Notes: a model not told the origin generated them from the sequence alone. DNA of 11,660 nt from Cytophagales bacterium (GCA_013298205.1 JAAFJZ010000040.1:1-11660), one strand, 5' to 3'. Shown: positions 1 to 8,489, counted from the first letter of the stretch. Numbers and translations: made by a program.

Positions 1-2554
1 TAATAATTACATAAACAGTATCTTTCAAAAAAACAGGATTTACTGGAACAGAACTTACATTCACAACTGAGTTGTCAGGGTAAGTACGTTGCACACAAAT
101 AAAAATAGAATCAGTGTAGGCTCTACCATAATTGCTTATTACAATTCCTAAAGCAAAAGAATCTGATTCGGCAGTTACTGTTTTACCATTTAGTGATTTA
201 ATGAAAATCTCTGAATTTGATGTGCCATAATCTGCTTTAGATGGACCAAAAATTTTCACTGCAGGATCAGATTGAAGCACTTTTTGATCAGAATGAGATA
301 CATAAGATGGATTATAGCCTGTTTCATTTCCATATCTTTTGGTGGTTTCTTGATGGATTTGACCTATACTTTTGGAGAAAAACAAAGAATCTTTATACAT
401 AACATCATATAAAATACCTGAATATTGAGCCAACTGGCTTACAAAACCTAAGTAGGTTACTGCTAAAAAACCTATCGCACCTCTGTTAGGAGTAAGTGTC
501 CAATCTTCTCCTATTGAACCGGATGTGAATGCATTTCCTGCATCACAACCATTGATGCACAAAAGCGGATATTTTCCTTTATTAGAATAACCTAATAAAT
601 CATTAGAAGCATAACCAATGTCTATTTCCGTAACACTTTCTGTGGAATGTCCAAATGCATCTATCAAACTTAATCCTTCATTTACTTGCTTTGTAATGTC
701 TACAAATTCGTATGATTTATCAGTTGATTTTCTTACTTGTTTTACATTTCCACCTAAGTATTTATTTTTTATAACCTCTGCTGATTGACCCATATAAAAT
801 CTTATATTTGCAATAGTGTTTGGGTCTCCACCACCACTCAGCTGAAGTATATTTTTTCTCCATAATAAGTCTTTGGGTAATGATTCATGTTCTTTTACTT
901 TATTCAAATAATTTAATACATTTTCTGGCGTACGTGCAGATATTCGCCCTGTAGGAATAGCAGGTTCCGAATTTGTGCTCGCCAAACCTGATGTAAATCG
1001 AATATCACTTCCTGGAAAACCCATTGGAGGAACTAAATTGTTTATATATCCAGAGCCATATAATCTATATTCATCTACATCAACTCCTTTACCTAACAAA
1101 AATAAATATGAAGGTTTGGTTTGAGGCTGAGAACACAATTCTGTTAATAACCTTCTTAAAGCAATTGGACTATTTATTCCAGATGCATATTGGTGATAAA
1201 GATCGGTTGTAAATGCTGTAAGTGTATCGTAACCCCCTCCTTGAAATGATTTTCTATAACTAGCATATTCTTTTACTGCATTTTTTGAGTTAGTTGTAGG
1301 AATAGTTAAGCTCGGATGAGTAATGATTAAAAAAGTTTGCGGATTAGAAATATATTTTTTAAACTTAATTTCTTTTATTGTATTGGGAATAAAATTTTGA
1401 AATATGTTTCCAACCCAAATTTTTCTTTTTGTTTCAGCGTTAGGGATTCCCATAGCCAAACTACCTGAACCTTGATCAATGTAATTAATTATACTTACGT
1501 TGTTTTCATCTGTAAAATCAAATATTTTAGAGTTGGAAGGGCAGTTTGTAATTTGAAAATTCAAAGTTCCTGAATTGTTTTCTGGTGTTTCAAAAATCTT
1601 AGTATTCAAAGTACTCATATCTGGCAACTGCGGATATTTAACTCTTAAATAGCTAAATGCTGTATTTCCACCGCCTGCTACATTATTTCTACATCGAATA
1701 GTAATGCCTGAAGCTGTTAAAGCATTATTTGCTCCACCTGGTATAGGAAATTGAAATTGACCTAAACTAGAGTATATAAATCTTATATCTCCAAGATTAG
1801 TAAAATTGTTATCTAAATTTGCTTGTACCGTAGTACCAAAAATAGAAGAGTTACTTACTCCCAAAACTATGCCATCAACTACAGGATCTAAACCTACTTG
1901 TACAAAATTCTGATAATTAAAATTTGCATCAAAATTTCCACCTAATCCAACAGCCCCAGATGCAAAACCCTCCCCTGGCGTCCAAGCAGAAGGAACTGGA
2001 TCTTTTCTGTTATTGTAAGTTCCTATATTATAGCTCCCTTTATATATTTGTAGCTGTTCAGCCCAATGGTAAGAAGCATAAGGGCTTGAAGGAGTAATGT
2101 TATATTCGGGCATTCTTTTGCCAAAATTATCTCCAAAAGTAATATAATAACAAAGTGTATCAGTATATAAACTATAATAGGGATTACTTACATTTTGCAT
2201 TCCACCATCGTACAAATCGGCATCTGTTCTTCCATCATTTGCTTGAGCATAAAGATAAATTATATCGTTATTATCAAATCTTCCATCAGCTTCGCCTTCT
2301 ATTTTAATTCTTTGTTCAATACCTTTAGTCCAGATTTGTAATTTTCTAGGGTCGTTTGAAAAGACAGGCACTCCTGCACTTTCTAAGTCAGTATATGATA
2401 TAGTATAAACACCTGTAGCAGCAACTTTTAATACATAATAAGTTTGGTTGAAATTAATCCATTCATTTCCAAAAGGTTGAGAAAACGCTTTACCTCTGAT
2501 AAAAAAACTTAGGAGAAATAAAAAAATAAAAACCAATTTAAAATTCATTTTCAT
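1..2554 (-). CDS. porU2: PorU2-type T9SS C25 (gingipain-like) cysteine peptidase, partial (3' end off the window)
   Basis: The frame stays open from ATG at 2554 to the left edge (851 codons, no stop), so the C-terminal part is missing. Residues 1-26 form a signal peptide (MKMNFK start, hydrophobic stretch, likely cleavage near FSQ). The mature N-terminus, with FGNEWINF and TGVYTISYTDLESAG, matches my recollection of the putative T9SS sortase PorU2 family rather than classical PorU. The C25 domain lies at roughly residues 395-705: LFLLGKG (G490), a PTGRISARTPENV segment, the catalytic-type His636 in AFGHSTES, and Cys670 in INGCDAG. C25 peptidases use a Cys/His dyad; PorU removes the C-terminal sorting domain of T9SS cargo at the cell surface and links the cargo to lipopolysaccharide. 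That this protein does the same is inferred from family and neighbours. Its start overlaps the stop of the PorV-like gene as ATGA, so translation is probably coupled. A second ATG at codon 3 (2548) is possible. It could instead be a surface C25 protease without sortase activity. Confidence 0.85.
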   Translation of the reverse strand, partial: MKMNFKLVFIFLFLLSFFIRGKAFSQPFGNEWINFNQTYYVLKVAATGVYTISYTDLESAGVPVFSNDPRKLQIWTKGIEQRIKIEGEADGRFDNNDIIYLYAQANDGRTDADLYDGGMQNVSNPYYSLYTDTLCYYITFGDNFGKRMPEYNITPSSPYASYHWAEQLQIYKGSYNIGTYNNRKDPVPSAWTPGEGFASGAVGLGGNFDANFNYQNFVQVGLDPVVDGIVLGVSNSSIFGTTVQANLDNNFTNLGDIRFIYSSLGQFQFPIPGGANNALTASGITIRCRNNVAGGGNTAFSYLRVKYPQLPDMSTLNTKIFETPENNSGTLNFQITNCPSNSKIFDFTDENNVSIINYIDQGSGSLAMGIPNAETKRKIWVGNIFQNFIPNTIKEIKFKKYISNPQTFLIITHPSLTIPTTNSKNAVKEYASYRKSFQGGGYDTLTAFTTDLYHQYASGINSPIALRRLLTELCSQPQTKPSYLFLLGKGVDVDEYRLYGSGYINNLVPPMGFPGSDIRFTSGLASTNSEPAIPTGRISARTPENVLNYLNKVKEHESLPKDLLWRKNILQLSGGGDPNTIANIRFYMGQSAEVIKNKYLGGNVKQVRKSTDKSYEFVDITKQVNEGLSLIDAFGHSTESVTEIDIGYASNDLLGYSNKGKYPLLCINGCDAGNAFTSGSIGEDWTLTPNRGAIGFLAVTYLGFVSQLAQYSGILYDVMYKDSLFFSKSIGQIHQETTKRYGNETGYNPSYVSHSDQKVLQSDPAVKIFGPSKADYGTSNSEIFIKSLNGKTVTAESDSFALGIVISNYGRAYTDSIFICVQRTYPDNSVVNVSSVPVNPVFLKDTVYVII
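2551..2554 (-). promoter_or_regulatory. ATGA stop/start overlap coupling the PorV-like and PorU2-like genes
   Basis: On the minus strand the ATG of the peptidase gene (2554-2552) shares bases with the TGA stop of the barrel gene (2553-2551). Such overlaps usually allow a terminating ribosome to reinitiate, giving linked amounts of the two products. No clear Shine-Dalgarno sequence is seen before this ATG, which fits coupled initiation. Confidence 0.7.
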
Positions 2555-3693
2555 TGTATGCCAATTTTGATTGAAAAAACATGAGAATACAAACCTTGTG
2601 CTTGCTCACCGAAATTAGTTAGTGCATAATCAAGACTAAATTTCTTTATTTTAACGCCTATTCCTACATTCGGTTGTAAGCTATAATAAGTGCTTGCATT
2701 AAAGTTTTTTACTAATTGAAAATTACCTATTCCTGCTCTTATAAAAACAATTTTTAAATAGTCTACTTCTAAGCCAAACTTGGGATTAATAGATGCGAAA
2801 CTCCCTGGTAAGATTACGTTTCTTTTTCCATCAAATGTTACATCAAGATCCATAGCTGGCAATATACCGATTCTTTTTTTTATTAAAAACTGGTAACCTA
2901 GCCCTAAAACCATTTTAGGTAAAGTAATTTCAGTACTTGCTGTGGGTAATTTATTGTTTGTAGTCGCAAAAATGTCTCTAAGCTCAGATGTATTAAAAGT
3001 CCATAAATTGTAAGTGGTTGTAACATCTCTGATTACTGCACCAAGCATTAAATTTTTAGAAACATAACGCCCACCCACATCAAAACCAAAGCCCCAAGCA
3101 TTAGCAAATGAACCCACATTTCTATAAATAATTTTCACATTTGCTCCTAAAGACAAACCTTTTAATTGTGGCACTATTCTTGAATAGGTTAAAAGAAACG
3201 CATAATCTGACGCTGAAAAAAAACGAATATTGTTATAATTAATAGCACCATTTGCATCAAATAAAAAACGAGTATCAGGAATATTATCTATACCAAAACG
3301 TATTACAGAAACGCCTAAAGCACTATTTGTATCTAACTTGGTAGAAGCTCCTAAATAATCATATTGTGCTAAGCCAGCAAAATAAGAATTATGCATAAAA
3401 CTAAATTGATATTTTTGTTCTTGATAAACCAAACCAGCAGGATTCCAAAATCCAGAGGTAACATCATTTACTAAACCAACTTGTACTGATGACATAGACA
3501 AACCTCTCGCTCCAACTCCTAAATTTAGAAATTCGTTGCTATATTTTGGAGATGAAACCTGAGCTAAAGTCGCATTATCTAGAAAAAGTATAAAAATAAA
3601 TATGTTTCTTAATGTTTTAATAATCATTAATACAAATTTTAATAAAAAGTGTTTTAATTTTTTATAATTTTTTCTAAAAAGTTTTAATTGCAT
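2551..3693 (-). CDS. PorV/PorQ-family outer-membrane beta-barrel protein
   Basis: This 380-residue protein carries the hallmark N-terminal segment of the PorV/PorQ family: LGVGARGLSMSSVQ followed by GFWNPAGL (residues about 58-88). After it come alternating aromatic/polar strands, as in a FadL-like outer-membrane barrel. PorV is known as the shuttle that binds T9SS sorting domains and passes cargo to PorU. PorQ belongs to the same fold but has a different role, and I cannot tell which this one resembles more. The start at 3693 gives a lysine-rich extension before the hydrophobic core. A second Met at residue 23 (ATG at 3627) would give a more ordinary signal peptide ending at LAQ (cleavage near A44/Q45). 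An AAGG-type sequence just upstream, overlapping the previous gene's stop region, mildly favours 3693. It lies 6 bases after the cargo gene and overlaps the peptidase gene by 4 bases, so it sits mid-operon. Confidence 0.88.
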   Translation of the reverse strand: MQLKLFRKNYKKLKHFLLKFVLMIIKTLRNIFIFILFLDNATLAQVSSPKYSNEFLNLGVGARGLSMSSVQVGLVNDVTSGFWNPAGLVYQEQKYQFSFMHNSYFAGLAQYDYLGASTKLDTNSALGVSVIRFGIDNIPDTRFLFDANGAINYNNIRFFSASDYAFLLTYSRIVPQLKGLSLGANVKIIYRNVGSFANAWGFGFDVGGRYVSKNLMLGAVIRDVTTTYNLWTFNTSELRDIFATTNNKLPTASTEITLPKMVLGLGYQFLIKKRIGILPAMDLDVTFDGKRNVILPGSFASINPKFGLEVDYLKIVFIRAGIGNFQLVKNFNASTYYSLQPNVGIGVKIKKFSLDYALTNFGEQAQGLYSHVFSIKIGIQ

Positions 3694-3699
3694 TATACT

Positions 3700-6600
3700 T
3701 TACCTTACAATCTGCAACCAACCTTTACATTTATTGTTATCTTTAGTAGTTATGCTATAAAAATATACTCCTTCAGGCGAATTAGGTGCATTCCAATCAT
3801 TAGCATACTCATTTCTTTGATAAATTAAATCTCCCCAACGATTAACTATTTCAACATTGGGTTTTTCAAAACCTAACAATTGCCATTTATCGTTAATACC
3901 ATCCTCATTAGGACTAATTAAATTAGGTATAAAATTGGGTTTAATGTTGAAATTTAATGTATCAAATCTTGTGCAATATTGATTAACGCCCTCTAAAACC
4001 ACTTTTTGGTTTCCCAATTGTGGAAAAGTGTAACTTAATTCAGAACCTTTAAATGTGCTACCATCTTCAAAAATCCATTTGTAATCTATGCCTTTATCCA
4101 TGTTAGATTTTAAAATTACTTTAGAATTATTCAAACATTCATCAATATTTTTAAAACTTATTTTAGGTTTATTTTCAACAACATTTATAAATAAAGAGTC
4201 TGTAATTTTGCATTTGGAAGTGTCAAAAGCTGTATATGAAAGATAAGAATTTACAAGCGGTTTTACTAATATATTCGTAGAATTAGAATCATTAAGAGAT
4301 ATAAGTTTATTGGGTAACCATTTAAAAGTAGTAGGTTCTAAAAATTCAATTTTGATTTTGGCTTCGTCATTTTGACAAATAATTTGATCTTTGGGTTTAA
4401 TGAAATCTATTCCTTCTAGTTTTAGGGTTTGCAATGCGCTGTCTTTTTCCAAACAAGTTGCTGGATCATAAATGATTAGTTTTGTAAAATAAGTACCTGG
4501 TTTTTTATAAACATGATTTGTTATCATATTGCTTCCACTTAAAGTAGTTCCATCACCAAAAAACCATGTCCAATATTTGCCCCCTAAACTTTGGTTGTTA
4601 AAATATACTGGTAATGGCGCACAACCTTTTGCTTTAGCCCAAGGACCATTTAGAAAATTGGATGTTTGAAATTTGGCTTTTAAAGTATTCAAATCAAACT
4701 TAAAAGCTGCATTATTGCAATTATTACTTCTATTTAGATTGGAATATGCGTTGGGTGAAGTGTAAAAATCTGGAACAAAACTACCTCCTCCCTTGCAACT
4801 TGCACAAACTGATTGATAAATTATTCCTTGTTTATCAAAACGACTAGTACCTCCATCTACGTGATCACCTGAAAAACCAGAAGAAAAAGAATTTTTAGCA
4901 TAGGCTCCAAAATATGTCCCATAAAGTAAACTACCAGCGTTTTTAGAAAGTACCATTAAATAAAAATCTGAGCTATCGGTTACCGATCTAAACGCATCTC
5001 TTGTTAATGGCAAACCAGATGTATTCCCTCCAATATAAGAATAACTTGAAAATCCGATTCTTATATTACTTGCATTTACATTACCGCCCCAACCTGAAAG
5101 AAATATTTGACCACATTGGCTAACTAAAAATGCAGTTGGAGAAATATCTGGGCTGCCTCTACCAGAACCAAAACTTGTTGACATTAAGTTTATTGATAAA
5201 TTTTTATCGAACTTTGTAATAAATTGACCACTGTTGGGATTATTAAATGCACCTCTTGTTATTGGCCAAGTTCCCATTGTCTGACCTAATAAATACACAT
5301 TATTTACACTATCTATTTGTACAAAATAAGCTTGGTCATAAGAAGATGTGCCTACATAACTTGAAGCCAAATAAGATCCATTGGTAGAAAACTTGGCTAC
5401 AAACCCATCTACCTCGCCAGAATAACTATTTCTAAAGCTTATTGAATTCATTTTTAAATCAGTGCTATTGGTTCCACCACAAAAAAATACTTCCCCTACT
5501 TTATTAATTTGAATGGAATTGGCGTTGTCTTGGTTATTTCCTCCCCAAAATGTTGACCATATTATGTCAGATAAATCATTTTTTAATTTCATAATAATTG
5601 CATCTTGACTTCCTTTTTTAATGCTTTGAAAAGCGTTTTTTATAGGAAAATCTGAAGAAAATGTATTAGAAACAATGAAAATGTTGTCATCTGAATCTAA
5701 GCCAATATCTCCACGGAATTCATCACCATAATTTTTTACCAAAGGGTTATTTAGCATCATATTTCCATCGTTGCTACTTCCACCAAAAAAACTACTAGCC
5801 AAAAGCAAATTACCAAATTGGCTTAATTTAGAAAGCACAATATCCGAACCATTAATGTAAGAAATATATAATGGATAAATGTTTGTGCCACCATTAAATG
5901 TTTTGTCAAATGCACTATTTGAAGTAGGGAAATCTTTTGAACTAGTTGAACCTAAAATGATTAAATTATTATTTCCATCTACTATCAAACTATGTGGAAC
6001 TTCGCTTTCCTGACCCCCTAAATATGTGCCATAAAGTAGCTTGGAACCTGTAGAATCAAATTTTAAAATAGCCATATCACTTACTACAAATGAATTTGAA
6101 AATGGTGATTCTGTAAAATTATTTTGATATGCAGTAGGGCTTACTGTAAACCCATTTGATAAAGCGATTCCGCCAGAATACAAATTTCCAAATTTGTCAT
6201 AAGTAGCTGTATTTCCCCAATTATCTGCAACTGAGCCAGAATAAGTAGAAAATACCAGTAATGGATCTATTACCAAAACTAAATTCGTATCATAAGCTTC
6301 AGGAAATATAAACCCAACTTGGTTGCTGTCTTTGATTTCATATTCACAAAGTATTTCTATTCTTCTATTTCCCTTGATTTGGTATGCTAAAGGTTTTTTT
6401 TCTATCCAAGTTGTGTTTTTAATATTTAATACAAGATTTCCGTCTATTAATTTTAGGTTTTGTAGATTGGGATGTTGTAAAATAATTTCGTTGGGATTGG
6501 CATGAGGACTTAATACAAATTCATATTTTAAGTTTTCACCTTGAATCTGCCAATTCATGTCTACACCTTTAAGAATATTTTTGATTTCAAAATGTTCAAA

Positions 6601-6993
6601 AACTGGCACATCACTAGCCCACTTCTTTTTATCATTTCCTAAAAAATAATTCCAATTATAATTAGCCACTTGGTTGATTTGCGGTTTAGAATAATTGCCA
6701 TTCTTTATTAAGATTCCACTTTTAATTATTTCTTTTTGGGTTTCGCTTTCAATTGGCATTCCATGAATAAATGGTTTAGTATCTATATAAAATGAAAATC
6801 CTTTTTTATGATAATTAAATCCTCCATTTGGAAGCGTAGCCCTTAAAAATTCATTTTCATCCCATTGACCCAAGTTTGAATGAAAGTATAATTTAGGATT
6901 TTCTTTAGTTTGATAAGAAGGAATTTTACCAAATGTTTTTGTACTAAATAAAATAAGAATTAAAAAAAATGAAAATCGTATGTTAGATTGCAT
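3700..6993 (-). CDS. T9SS cargo: DUF7948-like, SBBP beta-propeller, PKD and type B (gliding motility-associated) C-terminal sorting domain
   Basis: This 1097-residue protein is complete, with a signal peptide at residues 1-22 (hydrophobic LILILF, cleavage near TFG). Residues about 35-240 look like the DUF7948 N-terminal module (NLGQWDENEF onwards). Residues about 245-785 hold repeated SBBP-type propeller blades: FSTYSG, LLYGTYLGGQESE, LLLASSFFGG, IIWSTFWGGN, LLYGTYFG, alternating with DSDDNIFI-like strands and SSDFP turns. A conserved-looking segment with DGGTSRFDKQG and VCASC lies near 713-734. A PKD domain follows at about 787-860 (GCAPLPVYF, WTWFFGDGT, NHVYKKPGTY), and a second PKD-like unit at about 945-1018 (YKWIFEDGSTF). 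The last 78 residues (1020-1097) are a type B sorting domain: LISPNEDGINDKW, VEIVNRWGD, GVYFYSI. The protein is thus predicted to cross the outer membrane by T9SS and remain on the surface or be released. No catalytic site is seen; an adhesive or structural role is the usual guess. It is the first gene of the operon. Confidence 0.9.
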   Translation of the reverse strand: MQSNIRFSFFLILILFSTKTFGKIPSYQTKENPKLYFHSNLGQWDENEFLRATLPNGGFNYHKKGFSFYIDTKPFIHGMPIESETQKEIIKSGILIKNGNYSKPQINQVANYNWNYFLGNDKKKWASDVPVFEHFEIKNILKGVDMNWQIQGENLKYEFVLSPHANPNEIILQHPNLQNLKLIDGNLVLNIKNTTWIEKKPLAYQIKGNRRIEILCEYEIKDSNQVGFIFPEAYDTNLVLVIDPLLVFSTYSGSVADNWGNTATYDKFGNLYSGGIALSNGFTVSPTAYQNNFTESPFSNSFVVSDMAILKFDSTGSKLLYGTYLGGQESEVPHSLIVDGNNNLIILGSTSSKDFPTSNSAFDKTFNGGTNIYPLYISYINGSDIVLSKLSQFGNLLLASSFFGGSSNDGNMMLNNPLVKNYGDEFRGDIGLDSDDNIFIVSNTFSSDFPIKNAFQSIKKGSQDAIIMKLKNDLSDIIWSTFWGGNNQDNANSIQINKVGEVFFCGGTNSTDLKMNSISFRNSYSGEVDGFVAKFSTNGSYLASSYVGTSSYDQAYFVQIDSVNNVYLLGQTMGTWPITRGAFNNPNSGQFITKFDKNLSINLMSTSFGSGRGSPDISPTAFLVSQCGQIFLSGWGGNVNASNIRIGFSSYSYIGGNTSGLPLTRDAFRSVTDSSDFYLMVLSKNAGSLLYGTYFGAYAKNSFSSGFSGDHVDGGTSRFDKQGIIYQSVCASCKGGGSFVPDFYTSPNAYSNLNRSNNCNNAAFKFDLNTLKAKFQTSNFLNGPWAKAKGCAPLPVYFNNQSLGGKYWTWFFGDGTTLSGSNMITNHVYKKPGTYFTKLIIYDPATCLEKDSALQTLKLEGIDFIKPKDQIICQNDEAKIKIEFLEPTTFKWLPNKLISLNDSNSTNILVKPLVNSYLSYTAFDTSKCKITDSLFINVVENKPKISFKNIDECLNNSKVILKSNMDKGIDYKWIFEDGSTFKGSELSYTFPQLGNQKVVLEGVNQYCTRFDTLNFNIKPNFIPNLISPNEDGINDKWQLLGFEKPNVEIVNRWGDLIYQRNEYANDWNAPNSPEGVYFYSITTKDNNKCKGWLQIVR

Positions 6994-7025
6994 ATTTATG
7001 TTAAAACCATTTTAGAACTGCTTTG

Positions 7026-7033
7026 CAAAATTA
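7026..7033 (-). promoter_or_regulatory. Candidate Bacteroidota -7 element for the T9SS operon
   Basis: On the minus strand TAATTTTG matches the Bacteroidota -7 consensus TAnnTTTG exactly. It ends 32 bases before the cargo gene ATG, which would give a short leader of about 25 bases. About 19 bases upstream the -33 region is only T-rich and lacks the expected TTTG, so support is partial. The facing ung gene has only an imperfect copy on the plus strand (AACTTTTG, 7061-7068). Confidence 0.35.
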
Positions 7034-7094
7034 AGTTATAATTTTAGAGATAAAAAAATAAACTTTTGCATAAAAAATAATTACGAATAATTTT

Positions 7095-7781
7095 ATGACT
7101 GAAAACTATCCCGTTTCATGGAAGGAACTATTTTCAAAAGAATTTAACAAACTTTATTTTAAGGATTTAATCTCTTTTTTGGATTTAGAATATTCAAGCC
7201 AAACAATTTATCCTAAACAAAATGAAATTTTTAAAGCATTTGAGCTTTGTGCTTGGGACAAAATTAAAGTTGTAATTATAGGTCAAGACCCTTATCATGG
7301 AAAAAACCAAGCAAACGGATTATGTTTTTCTATAAATGATGGTGTAAATTTGCCACCTTCATTAAAAAACATTTACTTAGAAATGAGTAAAGATTTAAAT
7401 ATAATGAAGCCTAAATCAGGAAACCTTAGCTTTTGGGCTGAACAAGGCATTCTGATGTTAAACTCAACTTTAACAGTTAGGAAAGATGAGCCAGGATCAC
7501 ATCAAAATAAAGGTTGGGAAATTTTTACAGATATTGTAATTAGTGAAATAGCAAGTAAAAAAAAACATATTGTTTATATTCTTTGGGGAGCTTTTGCTCA
7601 AAAAAAAGCTACTAAAATTAATGAAAATGAAAACTTAATTATTGCTTCAAAACATCCCTCACCTTTCTCAGCTCACAAAGGATTTTTTGGAAGTAAACCT
7701 TTTAGCCAAACAAATACATATTTAGAAAATATAGGAAAAAAATCAATTATTTGGAGCAATGAAAATAATCTATTCAAATAA
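7095..7781 (+). CDS. ung: Uracil-DNA glycosylase, family 1
   Basis: This complete 228-residue protein has the normal length for family 1 UDG. The enzyme removes uracil (from dUTP misincorporation or cytosine deamination) from DNA, starting base excision repair in the cytoplasm. All catalytic motifs are visible: GQDPYHG with the water-activating Asp65 and Tyr67 (residues 63-69), the uracil-stacking Phe78 in GLCFS, the uracil-specifying Asn123 in LNSTLTV, and His187 in HPSPFSAHKGFFG. The residue after HPSP is Phe191, where E. coli and most homologues have the DNA-intercalating Leu191. ATG at 7095 is the natural start, since the WKELF segment that opens family members follows within 12 residues. 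It stands alone on its strand, divergent from the T9SS operon and convergent with the coiled-coil gene 18 bases downstream. I see no ribosome binding site, as is common in this phylum. Confidence 0.97.
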   Translation: MTENYPVSWKELFSKEFNKLYFKDLISFLDLEYSSQTIYPKQNEIFKAFELCAWDKIKVVIIGQDPYHGKNQANGLCFSINDGVNLPPSLKNIYLEMSKDLNIMKPKSGNLSFWAEQGILMLNSTLTVRKDEPGSHQNKGWEIFTDIVISEIASKKKHIVYILWGAFAQKKATKINENENLIIASKHPSPFSAHKGFFGSKPFSQTNTYLENIGKKSIIWSNENNLFK

Positions 7782-7782
7782 A

Positions 7783-7801
7783 AAAATTTAAAGGGAATTT
7801 T
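7783..7801. terminator. Possible weak bidirectional terminator between convergent genes
   Basis: AAAATT (7783-7788) and AATTTT (7796-7801) form a 6-bp inverted repeat around a 7-base loop. A-tracts lie on the left and T-rich sequence on the right, so both strands would end in U-rich RNA. The stem is entirely A/T and would be unstable, and its right arm overlaps the stop codon of the minus-strand gene. Its position in an 18-base convergent gap is the main support. Confidence 0.25.
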
Positions 7802-8489
7802 ATTCTATCCCCCTAATTTTATCTTTTACAAGTTCGACCGCTCTTTTCATTTTATCAACCTCTTGATTTGCAGAATTTTGATCTAATTTATTTTGTGAAA
7901 CGTCCTTAAGTAATTGGTCTTTATCTTTAGCATTATCTCTTAAATCTTCTTCTAAATTTTGTTTTTCTTTGGCATTTTTTTCCATGCTATTAGTTAGTTT
8001 TTCTCCATCACGAATTTTATCTTCTTGGTTTCTAACCGATATTTTTAATGCTTTTTCAGCTTCCGCTATTTGTTCATTTATATCATCTATGTACATTAAT
8101 TTAGCAAAATCTCTTAACAATTTTTCAGCCTCACTATATTTTGGATGCCCTTGAAGAATGAATTCAGAACCTAAATCTATACACCACCAAACTTTTGTTC
8201 CGCTTTTATCTTCTATAACTTTAGAATGTATTGTAATTGGAGTTGCAGAAAGTGAACTAACATTGGCTTGAGTAACGGTTACAACGTCTTTTTTCTTGTC
8301 TATTTTACCATAATCTCTCATTTTTTTGTCCCATTCTTTTTTAATGTCTCCTTCATCTAAAGTGATTACAGTGTGCATTCCGCTTCTTTTGATATTGTTT
8401 ACAGTTTCATCTGATGGGTAAACGAGAATTTTTTGTGCAATTGCCAAGTTGGAAAATGCAAAAAGAATTAAAATGTGAAGAAATTTCAT
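7800..8489 (-). CDS. Exported coiled-coil protein of unknown function
   Basis: I do not recognise a family for this complete 229-residue protein. Residues 1-18 are a clear signal peptide (MKFLHILILFAFSNLAIA, cleavage before Q19), with no lipobox cysteine, so a periplasmic or secreted location is likely. Residues about 20-115 look like a small mixed globular domain, with VVTVTQANVSS, TPITIHSKVIED and the tryptophan pair plus lone cysteine in WWCIDLGSEF (C103). From about 118 to the end the protein is strongly helical and charged, rich in Lys, Glu, Asp, Asn and Gln, and predicted by eye to form a long coiled coil (NLEEDLRDNAKDKDQLLKDV and similar). There is no T9SS sorting domain and no second membrane segment. 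The start at 8489 is fixed by the signal peptide. It is transcribed toward ung and away from the nitrate reductase gene. It may be a periplasmic scaffold or chaperone-like protein; this is a guess from shape only. Confidence 0.8.
   Translation of the reverse strand: MKFLHILILFAFSNLAIAQKILVYPSDETVNNIKRSGMHTVITLDEGDIKKEWDKKMRDYGKIDKKKDVVTVTQANVSSLSATPITIHSKVIEDKSGTKVWWCIDLGSEFILQGHPKYSEAEKLLRDFAKLMYIDDINEQIAEAEKALKISVRNQEDKIRDGEKLTNSMEKNAKEKQNLEEDLRDNAKDKDQLLKDVSQNKLDQNSANQEVDKMKRAVELVKDKIRGIE

Noticed and set aside
1024..1212. Short plus-strand open frame opposite the PorU2-like gene
   Set aside because: It is antisense to a long conserved coding frame, has no domain, and its composition fits a shadow frame. 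The same holds for plus-strand frames at 6323-6505 and 7969-8154.
1..2554. Classical housekeeping PorU
   Set aside because: The N-terminal NEWINF/GVYTISYTDLESAG pattern fits the PorU2-type family better by memory; an alignment would settle it.
3700..6993. CRISPR or tandem DNA repeats in the cargo gene
   Set aside because: The repetition is at protein level (propeller blades) and too diverged in DNA; no regularly spaced identical repeats were seen anywhere in the window.
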